A stretch of 49,968 bases of DNA from Lachnospiraceae bacterium (GTDB lineage Bacteria; Bacillota; Clostridia; Lachnospirales; Lachnospiraceae), in the NCBI GenBank assembly GCA_016291655.1, contig JAEEYF010000029.1, forward strand, positions 1 to 49,968. The letters run 5' to 3'. Under the pieces are notes generated by a model, which saw only the letters and a program-made list of their open reading frames with translations, ran no database searches and was not told the origin of the DNA. Positions 25,131-34,106 of this stretch are shown here, piece after piece. A program made the translations under genes and the position numbers. The first letter of the stretch is position 1. Each line of letters starts with the position of its first letter.

Positions 25131-25781
25131 TTACTTCTTGAAGCTGAACTTACGTTCCGTTCCGCTCAGAAGCCTCTTGATATTATCTTTATGGCGCAGG
25201 ATCATCAGTACCGCCGAGGCGAAAGAGATGATGATGGCCCATGGCTCAGCGCCAACAATGAGTAAAGTAACGGGTGCGGAAAGGATAGCAACCATTGTGG
25301 CAACCGACATGTATTTTAGGGTGAAAAGCAACAGGCAAAGCAGGATGACTCCCACCAGTCCCGCACGCCAGTCATAGAACCAAAGTGCTGCGATGTTGAC
25401 CAAGAAACCTTTGCCTCCCTTGAAGCCATACCACACCGGGAAATCATGGCCGATCGATGCACACAGGGTTGTATAGGCAAGCCCTATCTGGCGAAGATTG
25501 TAATCCGGACCGTTCTCACGGGCATAGCGTCCGAAAACGCAGCCGAACACCGCAAGGATCAATACGCACTTACCTATATCAAGTGCCATGACCACCCATG
25601 CCCATTTACCGCCGTATACTCTTTTGAAATTGGTGAAGCCGGGATTTCCGCTTCCCTCTTTGTTGTCTCTTATATCTTCTTTAAATATCACCTTGGAAAG
25701 CACGATCGCAGGATTAACCCCTGCAAGCAGATAAGCAACCACGCCCGCCACGGCATAGATCAAAATCAATTTCCAGTCCAT
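25131..25781 (-). CDS. plsY: Glycerol-3-phosphate acyltransferase PlsY
   Basis: Membrane protein of 216 residues with the PlsY signature loops: EGSGNPGFTNFKRVYG (motif 1, S-G-N), IGHDFPVWYGFKGGKGF (motif 2, glycine-rich with H and K) and the RHKDNIKRLLSGTE motif 3 near the end. Five to seven hydrophobic helices are visible. PlsY transfers the acyl group from acyl-phosphate, not acyl-CoA, to glycerol-3-phosphate. The genes upstream in the same operon encode the kinase that makes acyl-phosphate from free fatty acid. The motif-1 Pro-Gly-Phe replaces the common Ile-Gly-Ala but is seen in Lachnospiraceae. An AGAGG site precedes the start. Confidence 0.93.
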   Translation of the reverse strand: MDWKLILIYAVAGVVAYLLAGVNPAIVLSKVIFKEDIRDNKEGSGNPGFTNFKRVYGGKWAWVVMALDIGKCVLILAVFGCVFGRYARENGPDYNLRQIGLAYTTLCASIGHDFPVWYGFKGGKGFLVNIAALWFYDWRAGLVGVILLCLLLFTLKYMSVATMVAILSAPVTLLIVGAEPWAIIISFASAVLMILRHKDNIKRLLSGTERKFSFKK

Positions 25782-25810
25782 TTTTGCCTCTGTCTAAGTC
25801 AGTTATTTCA

Positions 25811-27469
25811 TCATTCCAGAATGATCTCAAAGTCATACACATCCTGCCCGCCGTCTATCTCATAGACTTCCGTGCGCGGGAATTTCTCCGCCGCTATACG
25901 TCTGAACTCTCTGCGTTCTTCGGTAGTTGCCGGATTTCCGTATATTGCGATCATTACCTCATGTTTTTCAGCTTCAAGCTTTGAGAGCATTTCCGTAACA
26001 GCCTCCAGCTTGTCGCTGTTTGAAGCAAGCATATTCTTACCCGAGAAACCGATGTAATCGTTGTTCCTGATGTCAACACCGTCGATGTTTGCATCTCTTA
26101 CGGAACGGGTGATCTCTCCGGTAACAACGCCCTGCATGGATTCCTTCATCTCATTTGCAATGGTCTCCACGTCTCCGCTGTCATAGGAAAGCATGCTGAG
26201 AGCGGCATATCCGTCTCCGATGCTCTTTGAGGGGATCACTGTAACCTTGGAATCCTTGTAGATGTCGGCTGCGAGCTGTGCTGCCATAACAATATTTCCG
26301 TTGTTTGGAAGCACGAAGATCGTGTCCGCGTTCACGTTTTCAAAAGCTTCTATAAAGTCCTCGGAAGAAGGGTTCTTGCCCTGCCCTCCGTCAATTACAA
26401 TGTCAGCGCCGAGAGCCTTCAAAGTCTCTTTAATGCCGTCTCCCGTAGCAACGGTGATCGTAGCAAACTTCTTTCTCTCAGCTGCGGTGGGTGCATTCTT
26501 ATGCTTGGTCTCATCCTTCACGATGGTTTCATTGTGCTGCAGAGTCATGTTTTCGCATTTCAAGGTCAGGAATTCGCCAAACTGCTGGCAGAAATCGAAC
26601 ACCTTTCCGGGTGTCATGGTGTGAACATGAACTTTAACGATGGTTCCCGTCTTAAATGCAACAATGGAATTTCCGATGGAATTCAGGAATTCCAGAATGG
26701 GATCGATGCTGAAATTGTTTACGTCCACCTTGCAGCTCTGAAGCTGAAGCAAAAACTCCGTGCAATAGCCGAATTCCATGACAGAATCGGCGGTAAACTT
26801 CGAGGTATCGACGGCTTTGTTGCCAAAGGTCAGCGCAGCATCGGAAATATGCTCGCCCTGCAGGGTCTTGTTCATGCCGTCGATGATATAAACAAGTCCG
26901 GCTCCGCCGCTGTCGATCACTCCCGCTTCCCTGAGAACATCCAAAAGCTGGGGTGTACGTTCAAGCGAACGGTTCATTTCGTCAAGCACATCCGCGAAAA
27001 AGCTTTCCATCGTACTGTCGTCTGTGATACGATTGCAGGCATATTCGGTAGCTTCCCTTGCCACAGTCAGCATTGTACCCTCCGTGGGTTTCATAACGGA
27101 TTCATATGCACGGCGGACGCCCGATCTGAATGCAAAACCTACGGTTCTGACATCTGCTTTTTCACTGCCTGTGAAGCCCTTGGCAATCCCCGAAAAAAAC
27201 TGTGAAAGGATTACACCCGAGTTACCTCTTGCCGAAAGAAGCATGCCGTTTGCAATGGTATCGGACACATCGGAAAGCGAAACCGCCGCTGTGTGGGCTG
27301 CAGCTGTAACTCCGCCTGTTATTGTAAGGCTCATGTTTTCACCCGTATCCCCATCGGGAATGGGAAAAACATTGAGATCGTTGACTATCTGTGCATTGGC
27401 GCGAAGATTAGCCGCGCCCCCCTTTATCAATGTTGAATAAAGCTCTCCTGAAAGCTCCTTGGTTTCCAT
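25811..27469 (-). CDS. fakA: Fatty acid kinase catalytic subunit FakA (DAK2/YloV type)
   Basis: Product of 552 residues, the normal length. The N-terminal DAK2 kinase domain (about 1-200) has LNVFPIPDGDTGENMSLT (ATP/Mg, two Asp), GARGNSG-type loop ARGNSGVILSQFF, and EGTMLTVARE. A middle domain (about 225-320) has EFGYCTEFLLQL and IVKVHVHTMTPGKVFDFC, and the C-terminal DegV-like part (about 335-552) includes PNNGNIVMAAQLAADI. It phosphorylates fatty acids held by a FakB protein. The fakB gene is 15 bases upstream and plsY follows 29 bases downstream, so uptake of free fatty acids feeds directly into phosphatidic acid. Ribosome site AAAGGGG. Confidence 0.93.
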   Translation of the reverse strand: METKELSGELYSTLIKGGAANLRANAQIVNDLNVFPIPDGDTGENMSLTITGGVTAAAHTAAVSLSDVSDTIANGMLLSARGNSGVILSQFFSGIAKGFTGSEKADVRTVGFAFRSGVRRAYESVMKPTEGTMLTVAREATEYACNRITDDSTMESFFADVLDEMNRSLERTPQLLDVLREAGVIDSGGAGLVYIIDGMNKTLQGEHISDAALTFGNKAVDTSKFTADSVMEFGYCTEFLLQLQSCKVDVNNFSIDPILEFLNSIGNSIVAFKTGTIVKVHVHTMTPGKVFDFCQQFGEFLTLKCENMTLQHNETIVKDETKHKNAPTAAERKKFATITVATGDGIKETLKALGADIVIDGGQGKNPSSEDFIEAFENVNADTIFVLPNNGNIVMAAQLAADIYKDSKVTVIPSKSIGDGYAALSMLSYDSGDVETIANEMKESMQGVVTGEITRSVRDANIDGVDIRNNDYIGFSGKNMLASNSDKLEAVTEMLSKLEAEKHEVMIAIYGNPATTEERREFRRIAAEKFPRTEVYEIDGGQDVYDFEIILE

Positions 27470-27484
27470 TTTATTACCCCTTTA

Positions 27485-28375
27485 TCAATTCCCTGCAGTG
27501 AAAGTTACCTCTTTACCGAATGAGAACACACCGATGGCATCGGGACCGATGGAAGCTCCGATGATAGGTCCGATGTATGAAATGTGCGTTCCCTTGCAGG
27601 GTATCTGCTCCTTTATCATTTTTTCGAGTTCCTTGGCTTCGTTCTCACAATCCGCATGGACAATATAGATGATCTGTTCTTCGGGATTGATGATGCTTTC
27701 CTTTGTGAGATTTACGATCTCCTGAATGGAAGTCTGTCTTCCCTTAACCTTTTTGATGGGAACCTGATCGCCGTTCTTGTCTGCAATGAGAATGGGCTTA
27801 ACTCCGAAAAGATTTCCGAGGAAAGCAGCCGAAGCCTTAACTCTTCCTGCTCTCTTCAAAGCATCGAGAGAATGAACGGTAATAAACTCGTTAACCTTCT
27901 TAAGATCCTTGCTCAAAAGGTCATTTATCTCTTTTGCGCTCTTGCCCTGATCTCTGTATTCAGCCGCACGGATGGCAAGAACGCCCTCTCCCATGCATGC
28001 ATTAAGAGCATCTACAATGTAGATCTCCGTACCGGGATTCTGTTCCATCATTTCCTTTGCAACAACATAGCCGGTGTTTACGGATCCGGACTGTTTGGAA
28101 GAACAGCCGATATAAACAATGTCACATCCCTCTTCAATGTACTTGGTGAAAACTCTCTTGAATTCCTGAACGGGAACCTGAGTCGTGAGAATACGCTTTC
28201 CGTCACGCATGATCTTGTACAACTCCTGAGGTGTGTATATGTCCCAGTCGAGGCTTGCGGGTGTTTCCTTGCCCTCGTATTCAGTGAACATCTTTGCATA
28301 ATCGATATCATATTTTTCACGCAGGTCCCTGCTCAGATCGGAACAGGAATCGGTGACGATCTGTACTTTTTTCAT
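27485..28375 (-). CDS. fakB: DegV family fatty-acid-binding protein FakB
   Basis: Product of 296 residues with the DegV/FakB pattern: VTDSCSDLSRDL at the start (the T/S-D-S motif), a domain 1 with LTTQVPVQEF (T-S/T-Q-P segment that contacts the fatty-acid carboxylate) and YIGCSSKQSGSVNTG, then IVDALNACMGEG. The C-terminal end has YIGPIIGASIGPDAIGVFS, which forms the other wall of the pocket (GxxxGPGxxG). FakB holds a fatty acid and presents it to FakA. It is the first gene of fakB-fakA-plsY, with AAGGAG before the start and a good promoter and palindrome upstream. Its fatty-acid preference is not known. Confidence 0.9.
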   Translation of the reverse strand: MKKVQIVTDSCSDLSRDLREKYDIDYAKMFTEYEGKETPASLDWDIYTPQELYKIMRDGKRILTTQVPVQEFKRVFTKYIEEGCDIVYIGCSSKQSGSVNTGYVVAKEMMEQNPGTEIYIVDALNACMGEGVLAIRAAEYRDQGKSAKEINDLLSKDLKKVNEFITVHSLDALKRAGRVKASAAFLGNLFGVKPILIADKNGDQVPIKKVKGRQTSIQEIVNLTKESIINPEEQIIYIVHADCENEAKELEKMIKEQIPCKGTHISYIGPIIGASIGPDAIGVFSFGKEVTFTAGN

Positions 28376-28393
28376 TATAATCTCCTTCCGAAC

Positions 28394-28410
28394 GGATTAT
28401 CGGATAACCC
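28394..28410. promoter_or_regulatory. Palindrome in the fakB 5' leader, candidate operator
   Basis: GGATTATC-G-GATAACCC, with 7 of 8 positions complementary, between the fakB -10 box and start codon. The divergent position of the neighbouring TetR gene and its match to a typical 16-18 bp TetR-site size suggest an operator, but no site data exist here. Confidence 0.4.
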
Positions 28411-28459
28411 CAAATTGTTACTGATTTGTTACGTCAGATAATCATATCTTCTATATTAG

Positions 28460-28487
28460 ATTATAATTTTCCCTCAAATAGCTTCAA
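28460..28487 (-). promoter_or_regulatory. Promoter of the fakB-fakA-plsY operon
   Basis: Reading the minus strand: TTGAAG (28487-28482), a 16-base spacer, TATAAT (28465-28460). The region lies between the TetR terminator and fakB. Confidence 0.7.
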
Positions 28488-28501
28488 CTGTGAAAAAAAA
28501 A

Positions 28502-28525
28502 GGTTTCCTCAAAAATAAGGAAACC
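28502..28525 (-). terminator. Terminator of the TetR gene
   Basis: Stem GGTTTCCT / AGGAAACC with an 8-base loop and, on the minus strand, a run of nine T. It separates the TetR gene from the fakB operon, which has its own promoter. Confidence 0.85.
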
Positions 28526-28554
28526 CATAAATGTGTATAAATTTGCATAAATCT

Positions 28555-29133
28555 TTAATTACTTCCTAAAAGATCGATCCCGAACAGTGCATTGGCAATG
28601 TACATCTCAATCGCGGTATTGATGGCTTTACTGATCTGATTGATGGATTTCTCAACATCCAGCGTCATATGACTCCATAAGAACTTAAGGAAAAAGCCAA
28701 GTACCGCATAGCAGCAGATGTCAGAGATCGTTTTCAGCATATCCTCATCCACATCAAACCCGGCAGTCTTTCTTTTTGCAAGATTAAAGAAAGCGCTCTC
28801 CGCTGATTTAAATACATAACGTTCCAGATTCTCCCTGGAAAGAGAATCATAGACATTGTAAACAAGATTCGGACGTTTCTGAAGTGTTTTCAAGATAGCC
28901 TTGATCGTGTCCTCCCATGCTTCCCCTTCGTCCCTCATTTCAAGAAATTGCTCTGTCTGGATGTTGAACCAATGCTCCAGCAGCTCATAAATATCCTTGT
29001 AGTGATAATAAAAAGTGTTCGGACTGATATCACATTTCTTTGTGAGAGCTGAGACAGTGATCTTATCAAAAGGCATGTTCTCAAGCATCTCTTCAAAATT
29101 GGTAAGTATTGCCTTCTCGGTATAACGCGCCAT
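28555..29133 (-). CDS. TetR family transcriptional regulator
   Basis: Product of 192 residues. The N-terminal HTH is textbook: KAILTNFEEMLENMPFDKIT, then VSALTKKCDISPNTFYYHYK, with NTFYYHYKDIYEL as the recognition helix and following turn. The remainder is a helical ligand/dimer domain with VYNVYDSLSRENLERYVF and a hydrophobic C-terminal helix. The short dihydroxyacetone-kinase-regulator-like (DhaS) layout fits the 190-residue length. It lies upstream of the fatty-acid kinase operon on the same strand, separated by a terminator. Control of that operon through acyl ligands is likely but unproven. Ribosome site GGAGAGG. Confidence 0.88.
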   Translation of the reverse strand: MARYTEKAILTNFEEMLENMPFDKITVSALTKKCDISPNTFYYHYKDIYELLEHWFNIQTEQFLEMRDEGEAWEDTIKAILKTLQKRPNLVYNVYDSLSRENLERYVFKSAESAFFNLAKRKTAGFDVDEDMLKTISDICCYAVLGFFLKFLWSHMTLDVEKSINQISKAINTAIEMYIANALFGIDLLGSN

Positions 29134-29246
29134 ATCCTCTCCTAATATATAACCCCTTGAGCAGTTCTTCCATCAACTGCCCCCAATATAATGTATACAG
29201 TATATCCGACTTGTTTTCAAAAGTCAAAGCTTCAATCCAAAAAACG

Positions 29247-29276
29247 AAAAAAGACCGCAGAACTTCCACGGTCTTT
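29247..29276 (-). terminator. Terminator of tRNA-Leu(AAG)
   Basis: AAAGACCG (29250-29257) pairs with CGGTCTTT (29269-29276); the minus strand continues with T. It lies 7 bases past the 3' end of the tRNA. Confidence 0.8.
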
Positions 29277-29282
29277 CATTAC

Positions 29283-29365
29283 TGCGGAAAAAGGGACTTG
29301 AACCCTCACGGTCTTGGACCACATGATCCTTAGTCATGCCTGTCTGCCAATTCCAGCATTTCCGC
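29283..29365 (-). tRNA. tRNA-Leu (anticodon AAG)
   Basis: On the minus strand: acceptor GCGGAAA/TTTCCGC with discriminator A, D-arm with GGAATTGGCAG, anticodon arm CATGA-CTAAGGA-TCATG giving anticodon AAG, a long variable arm (GGTCCAAGACC) and TTCAAGT. The size and variable arm make it a class II leucine tRNA. A34 would need conversion to inosine to read several CUN codons. CCA is not encoded. Confidence 0.92.
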
Positions 29366-29400
29366 ATCTTGTGCTTCGCCTTTCGCAAGGCACGAACGAG

Positions 29401-29429
29401 ATTTTAGCACAGAAAATAACCCTTGTCAA
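29401..29429 (-). promoter_or_regulatory. Promoter of tRNA-Leu(AAG)
   Basis: Reading the minus strand: TTGACA (29429-29424), a 17-base spacer, TAAAAT (29406-29401). It has the same form as the promoter of tRNA-Leu(CAG). The leader to the tRNA has a hairpin (GCCTT-GCG-AAGGC, about 29374-29390). Confidence 0.85.
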
Positions 29430-29493
29430 TGCCACTTTTCAAAAAAAGTTAAATTCATAACATTTTTTGAGAGCCGTGCAATTATCAGCCAAT

Positions 29494-30486
29494 TTAATCT
29501 TTCACATAATCCTCTACACTGCCCGAAAAATCATCATCCGACGCATTCTTTGCTCTGCCCGCTTCTATGTCCTCCACCTTCGCCAAAAACTTCTTGAGGA
29601 TCCTTAAGTATCTGTCCTCATCCACCAGCATTGTTTCCGCATGTGCGGCTCCGGGGAAGATGTGCAGTTCGGAATAGGCCGGATTGGCTTTCGCCATTCT
29701 GAGCGAATTCTCGGGCTTTATGAACGTGTCATCAAGACCGTGTATAAAGCATATGGGGACTGTATTGTTCTTAAGTGAATCGATGGGACGGCTCTTAAAG
29801 AAACTCCAGCCGTATATGATCGAACACATGAAGCTTGACGGCCACACAAGCCATTTGTGCATATTAAACTGGGAATTGATCGCTCCGGCCAGCACGTTGT
29901 AAAGATCCGCAAAGCCGCAGTCATTAACAATAAAATGCACCTTCGGAGCATACTTAAGCGCCGTGATCTCAAGGGCGGATCCCATGGATTCGCCCTGTAA
30001 GCCGAGATAAATGTCCTCACCGTATCTTGCATATGTATCCGTGATCACCGCCATGAGATCGTCAGCTTCCCTGATCCCCAATGTACTGCAGGATCTGCGG
30101 GATTTAAGGTTCTTTCCATGATAGCGGTCATCGTACAGCACGCACTGGAAGCCCAGTTCCATCCACTTGTTGAGATACTTTAACGAACCGTAATGTGAAG
30201 AAGTGTAGCCATGGGAGATTATAATGAATTTTCTGCTTTCCGGGAAATCGCGGTTGGGTACGAAATAAGCATGCAGGATGTAATCTTTGTAACCCTTGAT
30301 CTCATACTCCTTCACATCTCTGGTGTCGAAATCTCTGTAGAAATTGTGATTCTTTTCCCAATTGATGCTTTTCTCAAGTGAATTCTTCGGCAGAGCCACA
30401 TAGGATGCAAAGAAAACAAATGCCGCCAGTAAAGCCAACACGATCAATATTCCCAAAACCAATGCAATGATTGCCGGTGTCCCCAT
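29494..30486 (-). CDS. Alpha/beta hydrolase with N-terminal membrane anchor
   Basis: Product of 330 residues. A strong hydrophobic segment (about 5-28) near the start indicates a membrane anchor with the hydrolase outside or at the membrane face. The fold shows KFIIISHGYTSSHYG (oxyanion strand), QCVLYDDRYHGKN, nucleophile Ser in LQGESMGSALE, acid in FIHGLDDTFIKPENS and His in PGAAHAETMLVDEDRY. This is the group of 'alpha/beta hydrolase with cephalosporin/FrsA-like core' proteins common in Firmicutes (YqkD-like). Substrate unknown. The stop of the PHP gene lies 24 bases upstream and GGAGG precedes the start, so both are probably one operon. Confidence 0.85.
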   Translation of the reverse strand: MGTPAIIALVLGILIVLALLAAFVFFASYVALPKNSLEKSINWEKNHNFYRDFDTRDVKEYEIKGYKDYILHAYFVPNRDFPESRKFIIISHGYTSSHYGSLKYLNKWMELGFQCVLYDDRYHGKNLKSRRSCSTLGIREADDLMAVITDTYARYGEDIYLGLQGESMGSALEITALKYAPKVHFIVNDCGFADLYNVLAGAINSQFNMHKWLVWPSSFMCSIIYGWSFFKSRPIDSLKNNTVPICFIHGLDDTFIKPENSLRMAKANPAYSELHIFPGAAHAETMLVDEDRYLRILKKFLAKVEDIEAGRAKNASDDDFSGSVEDYVKD

Positions 30487-30509
30487 ATCTGCTTCCTCCG
30501 TTTTCGTTT

Positions 30510-31382
30510 TCAGATCTTAAGATCCAAAACATTATAGGGTGTGTAAAAAACATCTATATCATTCCGGTCAGCCACAAAAATCTCTCTGCTGAAAGGAGAA
30601 TTGTCAGGATCCGGTTTTATCCGATGATTGTAGGTAATAAACCCGAAATTCTTGTCGTTGATCTTTTTAACGCCCTCGTTATAAGCCTTTTCGTCGCCCT
30701 TGATCAAGGGGATCGACTCTGTTGCGTTCAGAAAACGCTTTGCATAATCCTTTGGCCCCGTAAGCCTTGATGTAAAACATATGCCGCCAATATTGTCCGT
30801 GATCTTGCCGACATCGTGTATGTCCGATCCGCTGCTCATCTTGATCTTGTTGCGGGTGGAAAATTCAAAGGCATAAGTGTCGCTGTAATCGCGATTTCCC
30901 GCATTATAGCCTTCAAATCCGTCCGCCTGGTAAGGATGAACATATATTGCCTTGAGATAATCCCTGTCTCTGAACGGATGTGCCTGTATCATCAGGCCTC
31001 CGATCTTGTGAAGCTCCGATCTGAGTTCGTCATGGCTCCAGATCATAATGTCGGGATGAGCCTTCAGCCACTCCTTGTCAGGACCGTAGATCAGGAATTC
31101 GTCCCCCTTGAAATTGACCTCCAATCCGAAGAAAACATCAATCCCTCCTACTTTGTCGGCCTCTTCCTTTGCGTGCTCATAGCCCTTGCAGTAAAGCTCG
31201 ATCCTCTCCTCCCACGGCAGATCCCTCGGAACTCCCGAGTTACCGTTAAAGAAGTGATCCGTCACAAAAAATCCGGCATATCCCGCTTCCTTGTAAGCCC
31301 TGATGTAGTCCTTACCCGGAGTCTTGCCGCAGGCACTTGCTTCACAAGTGTGAAGGTGTGTCTCGTAAAAAAATAAGTCCAT
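30510..31382 (-). CDS. PHP domain metal-dependent phosphoesterase
   Basis: Product of 291 residues beginning MDLFFYETHLHTCEASAC, the HxH motif of PHP domains. Further metal ligands are visible in FFVTDHFF (D-H), FGLEVNF (E), IQAHPFRD (H) and SSGSDIHDVG (D, H). The layout matches the trinuclear PHP enzymes such as histidinol phosphatase and YciV/YhbA-type nucleases, but no specific branch can be assigned. The C-terminal part (about 215-291) carries an unassigned segment. Start 31382 is chosen because AGAAGGAG is 6 bases upstream; the longer frame to 31424 would lack a ribosome site. It leads the operon with the alpha/beta hydrolase. Confidence 0.83.
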   Translation of the reverse strand: MDLFFYETHLHTCEASACGKTPGKDYIRAYKEAGYAGFFVTDHFFNGNSGVPRDLPWEERIELYCKGYEHAKEEADKVGGIDVFFGLEVNFKGDEFLIYGPDKEWLKAHPDIMIWSHDELRSELHKIGGLMIQAHPFRDRDYLKAIYVHPYQADGFEGYNAGNRDYSDTYAFEFSTRNKIKMSSGSDIHDVGKITDNIGGICFTSRLTGPKDYAKRFLNATESIPLIKGDEKAYNEGVKKINDKNFGFITYNHRIKPDPDNSPFSREIFVADRNDIDVFYTPYNVLDLKI

Positions 31383-31453
31383 TATAGCTCCTTCTACCCT
31401 TGCATAAGATGCTTGGGGAAACATTTATTAAATTGTGGTTATTTATAAAAAAT

Positions 31454-31483
31454 ACAGAGGTAATGCATCGGCAATACCTCTGT
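31454..31483 (-). terminator. Terminator of the cellobiose phosphorylase gene
   Basis: Stem ACAGAGGTA / TACCTCTGT with a 12-base loop, followed on the minus strand by ATTTTTTA. It lies 15 bases past the gene's stop and before the PHP gene, which therefore needs its own promoter. Confidence 0.85.
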
Positions 31484-31497
31484 AAATTTTAACATAT

Positions 31498-33930
31498 TTA
31501 CATTTCAACTTCAATGTTGTAAATTTTCTTTCCCTTTTCATAGGGGATGATGTTGCCATCGCAGACCTTGCCGTCTACCGTAAGCTTCTTAACCCCCTTC
31601 TGGGAATGATTGGTCTTAACCTTTATGTTGTAGGTTCCTTCACGGAATTTACGCACGATCTCAAAATCACCGAAATCGGACGGTACGCAGGGATCTACAC
31701 TGAGTCCCTTGTGGGTGGGATAGATTCCGAGGATATACTGGGAAATGTTCACAAAGGTCCATGCTGCGGTTCCCGTAAGCCAGCTGTTCTTTCCCTGGCC
31801 ATGGAACTTCGCATCGCGTCCGCCTACCATCTGGCAGTAAACATAAGGCTCGGTATAATGTATCTCGGAGAATTCCTCCGTGTACGCCGGGCAGGTCTTT
31901 CTGTATATCTCGAAGGCTCTGTCGCCTCTTCCCATAACCGTTTCCGCAATGGAAACCCAAGGGTTGTTGTGACAGAATATACCTGCATTCTCCTTGTACC
32001 CGGGCGGATATGAAGATATCTCGCCAAGTTCCAGATGATACTCCGTATATGCGGGCTGAAGGATCATGATGCCATACTCGGAGTCCAGCTTTTCCTTTAC
32101 GGAATCCAACGCAACGATTGCCTTTCCGTTGTCCTTGCCTATGCCTGCCATTACGCAGAAGCCCTGAGGTTCAATGAAGATCTTTCCTTCATCGCACTCG
32201 TCGGAACCCACCTTGTGGGAATAAGCGTCATAGGCACGCACGAACCATTTGCCGTCCCATCCGTCCTTTTCCACGGCTTCGGTCATGATCTCAACTTCTT
32301 TTCTTGCCCTTGCAGCCTCCGCATTATCACCGAGAAGCTCTGCCAGCTGGGCATATTCCTCGCCGTATTTTACAAACATACCGCCGATGAAAACCGATTC
32401 TGCAACAGGACCTTCGCTGGGTCCGAAAGTCTGGAAGGATTCACCCGGAACTTCAGAAAAGCAGTTAAGGTTCAGACAGTCGTTCCAGTCTGCGCGTCCG
32501 ATCAAAGGAAGCTTGTGAGGTCCCTTGTGGTTGATGATATAATCCAGAGATCTCTTCAGGTGCTCCATGAGGGTGGTTGCCTTAGACATATCGTTGTCAT
32601 AAGGAACCATCTCTTCAAGGATGGAAGTGTCTCCCGTTTCGCGGATATATGCGCTTGTGCCTGCGATCAGCCAAAGCGGATCGTCATTGAAGCCGGAGCC
32701 TATGTCTGCATTGCCCTTCTTGGTGAGAGGCTGATACTGGTGATAAGCGGAGCCGTCTTCAAACTGGGTTGAAGCGATGTCTATTATTCTTTCACGTGCT
32801 CTGTCGGGGATCAGGTGCACAAAGCCCAAAAGATCCTGACATGAATCACGGAAGCCCATGCCTCGACCTATGCCCGTCTCAAAGTAGGATGCGGAACGGG
32901 ACATATTAAAGGTGACCATGCACTGGTACTGATTCCATATGTTTACCATACGGTTTACCCTGTCGTTGCCGGACTTTACGATATATTTTGAAAGCAGTTC
33001 GTCCCAATAAGCCTTGAGCTCATTGAAAGCAGCAAAGAACTGATCGTCGGTCTTGTACTTGGAAAGCATATCCCAAGCGCGCTTCTTGTTGATGACACCG
33101 TGGCTCTCCCACTTTTCCTCAAGGGGATTCTCAATGTAGCCGAGAACAAAGATGTAGCTTTTCTCTTCGCCGGGAGCAAGGGTGAGATTTATCTGATGTG
33201 CGGCGATCGGACACCAGCCTGAAGCAACGGAACCGGTGAGTTGTCCGTTTTCAACCGCTTCGGGATTGGCTGTGCTCTTCCAGTAAGCACCCACAAAAGC
33301 ATCGCGGGAAGTGTCGAAGCCGTCTGTCTTCGTGTTAACGGAAGAGATGGCATAATGATTTCTTCTCTCTCTGTATTCGGTCTTGTGGAAAATGGTGGAA
33401 TCCACGATCTCCACTTCACCCGTGCTGAGATTTCTCTGATAGTTCTTCATGTCATCGTCCGCATTCCAAAGACACCATTCAATATAGGAAAAGAGCTGCA
33501 ATGTCTTCGCAGAAGAACCGTTGTTCTTAAGGGTTATGCGGGAAACCTCGCAATTGTCGTCAGTCGGAACAAAGGTGGTAACATCCGCCGTCACATTGTT
33601 CTTGGCGCCGTGAAATCTGCTGTATCCGATACCATGCCTGCATTCATATTCATCAAGCTCTGTCTTCACGGGCTGCCAGCCGGGATTCCAGACAGTATCG
33701 CCGTCCTTGATATAGAAATACTTTCCGTTCATATCAACAGGACAGTCATTGTAACGATACCTTGTCAGCCTTAAAAGCTTGGCATCCTTGTAAAAGGTGT
33801 ATCCTCCGCAGGTGTTTGAAATAAGCGAGAAAAAGGAATTGCTTCCGAGATAGTTGATCCAGGGAAGCGGTGTACGCGGTGTAGTGATCACATATTCACG
33901 ATTCGCGTCATCAAAGTAACCGAATTTCAT
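31498..33930 (-). CDS. Cellobiose phosphorylase (GH94)
   Basis: Product of 810 residues, the family length. It splits cellobiose with phosphate into glucose-1-phosphate and glucose in the cytoplasm. The N-terminal beta domain starts [29 protein letters not shown] and the catalytic helical barrel has [20 protein letters not shown] (about 351-370), [20 protein letters not shown] (about 399-417) and [17 protein letters not shown] (about 476-492), with the general acid Asp484 by analogy to known GH94 enzymes. Motifs [11 protein letters not shown] and [16 protein letters not shown] follow. No signal peptide is present, as expected. Cellodextrin phosphorylases are a related alternative, but the sequence reads closer to cellobiose phosphorylase. 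The gene has its own promoter at 34021-34049 and ends at a terminator. GGAGG precedes the start. Confidence 0.95.
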   Translation of the reverse strand: MKFGYFDDANREYVITTPRTPLPWINYLGSNSFFSLISNTCGGYTFYKDAKLLRLTRYRYNDCPVDMNGKYFYIKDGDTVWNPGWQPVKTELDEYECRHGIGYSRFHGAKNNVTADVTTFVPTDDNCEVSRITLKNNGSSAKTLQLFSYIEWCLWNADDDMKNYQRNLSTGEVEIVDSTIFHKTEYRERRNHYAISSVNTKTDGFDTSRDAFVGAYWKSTANPEAVENGQLTGSVASGWCPIAAHQINLTLAPGEEKSYIFVLGYIENPLEEKWESHGVINKKRAWDMLSKYKTDDQFFAAFNELKAYWDELLSKYIVKSGNDRVNRMVNIWNQYQCMVTFNMSRSASYFETGIGRGMGFRDSCQDLLGFVHLIPDRARERIIDIASTQFEDGSAYHQYQPLTKKGNADIGSGFNDDPLWLIAGTSAYIRETGDTSILEEMVPYDNDMSKATTLMEHLKRSLDYIINHKGPHKLPLIGRADWNDCLNLNCFSEVPGESFQTFGPSEGPVAESVFIGGMFVKYGEEYAQLAELLGDNAEAARARKEVEIMTEAVEKDGWDGKWFVRAYDAYSHKVGSDECDEGKIFIEPQGFCVMAGIGKDNGKAIVALDSVKEKLDSEYGIMILQPAYTEYHLELGEISSYPPGYKENAGIFCHNNPWVSIAETVMGRGDRAFEIYRKTCPAYTEEFSEIHYTEPYVYCQMVGGRDAKFHGQGKNSWLTGTAAWTFVNISQYILGIYPTHKGLSVDPCVPSDFGDFEIVRKFREGTYNIKVKTNHSQKGVKKLTVDGKVCDGNIIPYEKGKKIYNIEVEM

Positions 33931-34020
33931 AAAAAAATACCTCCGATAGATAGTCTTTTTTTCGTCCGTCGGAGCCCTGACCCAAGCACTGCACCCCGAC
34001 CATCAACAAGTCTATGCTAA

Positions 34021-34049
34021 TTATATAAGTAAATTTAGGTGATTTCAAG
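34021..34049 (-). promoter_or_regulatory. Promoter of the cellobiose phosphorylase gene
   Basis: Reading the minus strand: TTGAAA (34049-34044), a 17-base spacer, TATAAT (34026-34021). The leader to the start codon is about 85 bases. It lies just after the AraC gene's stop codon. Confidence 0.75.
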
Positions 34050-34106
34050 GTAAAAAAATGACTAAATATAGGGGAATTTTTTATGTAATATTTTTACTTT
34101 TGTGTT

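Noticed and set aside
29109-29333. Small open frame on the plus strand reading through the tRNA-Leu(AAG) gene
   Set aside because: It covers a tRNA and terminator on the opposite strand and has no homologous features.
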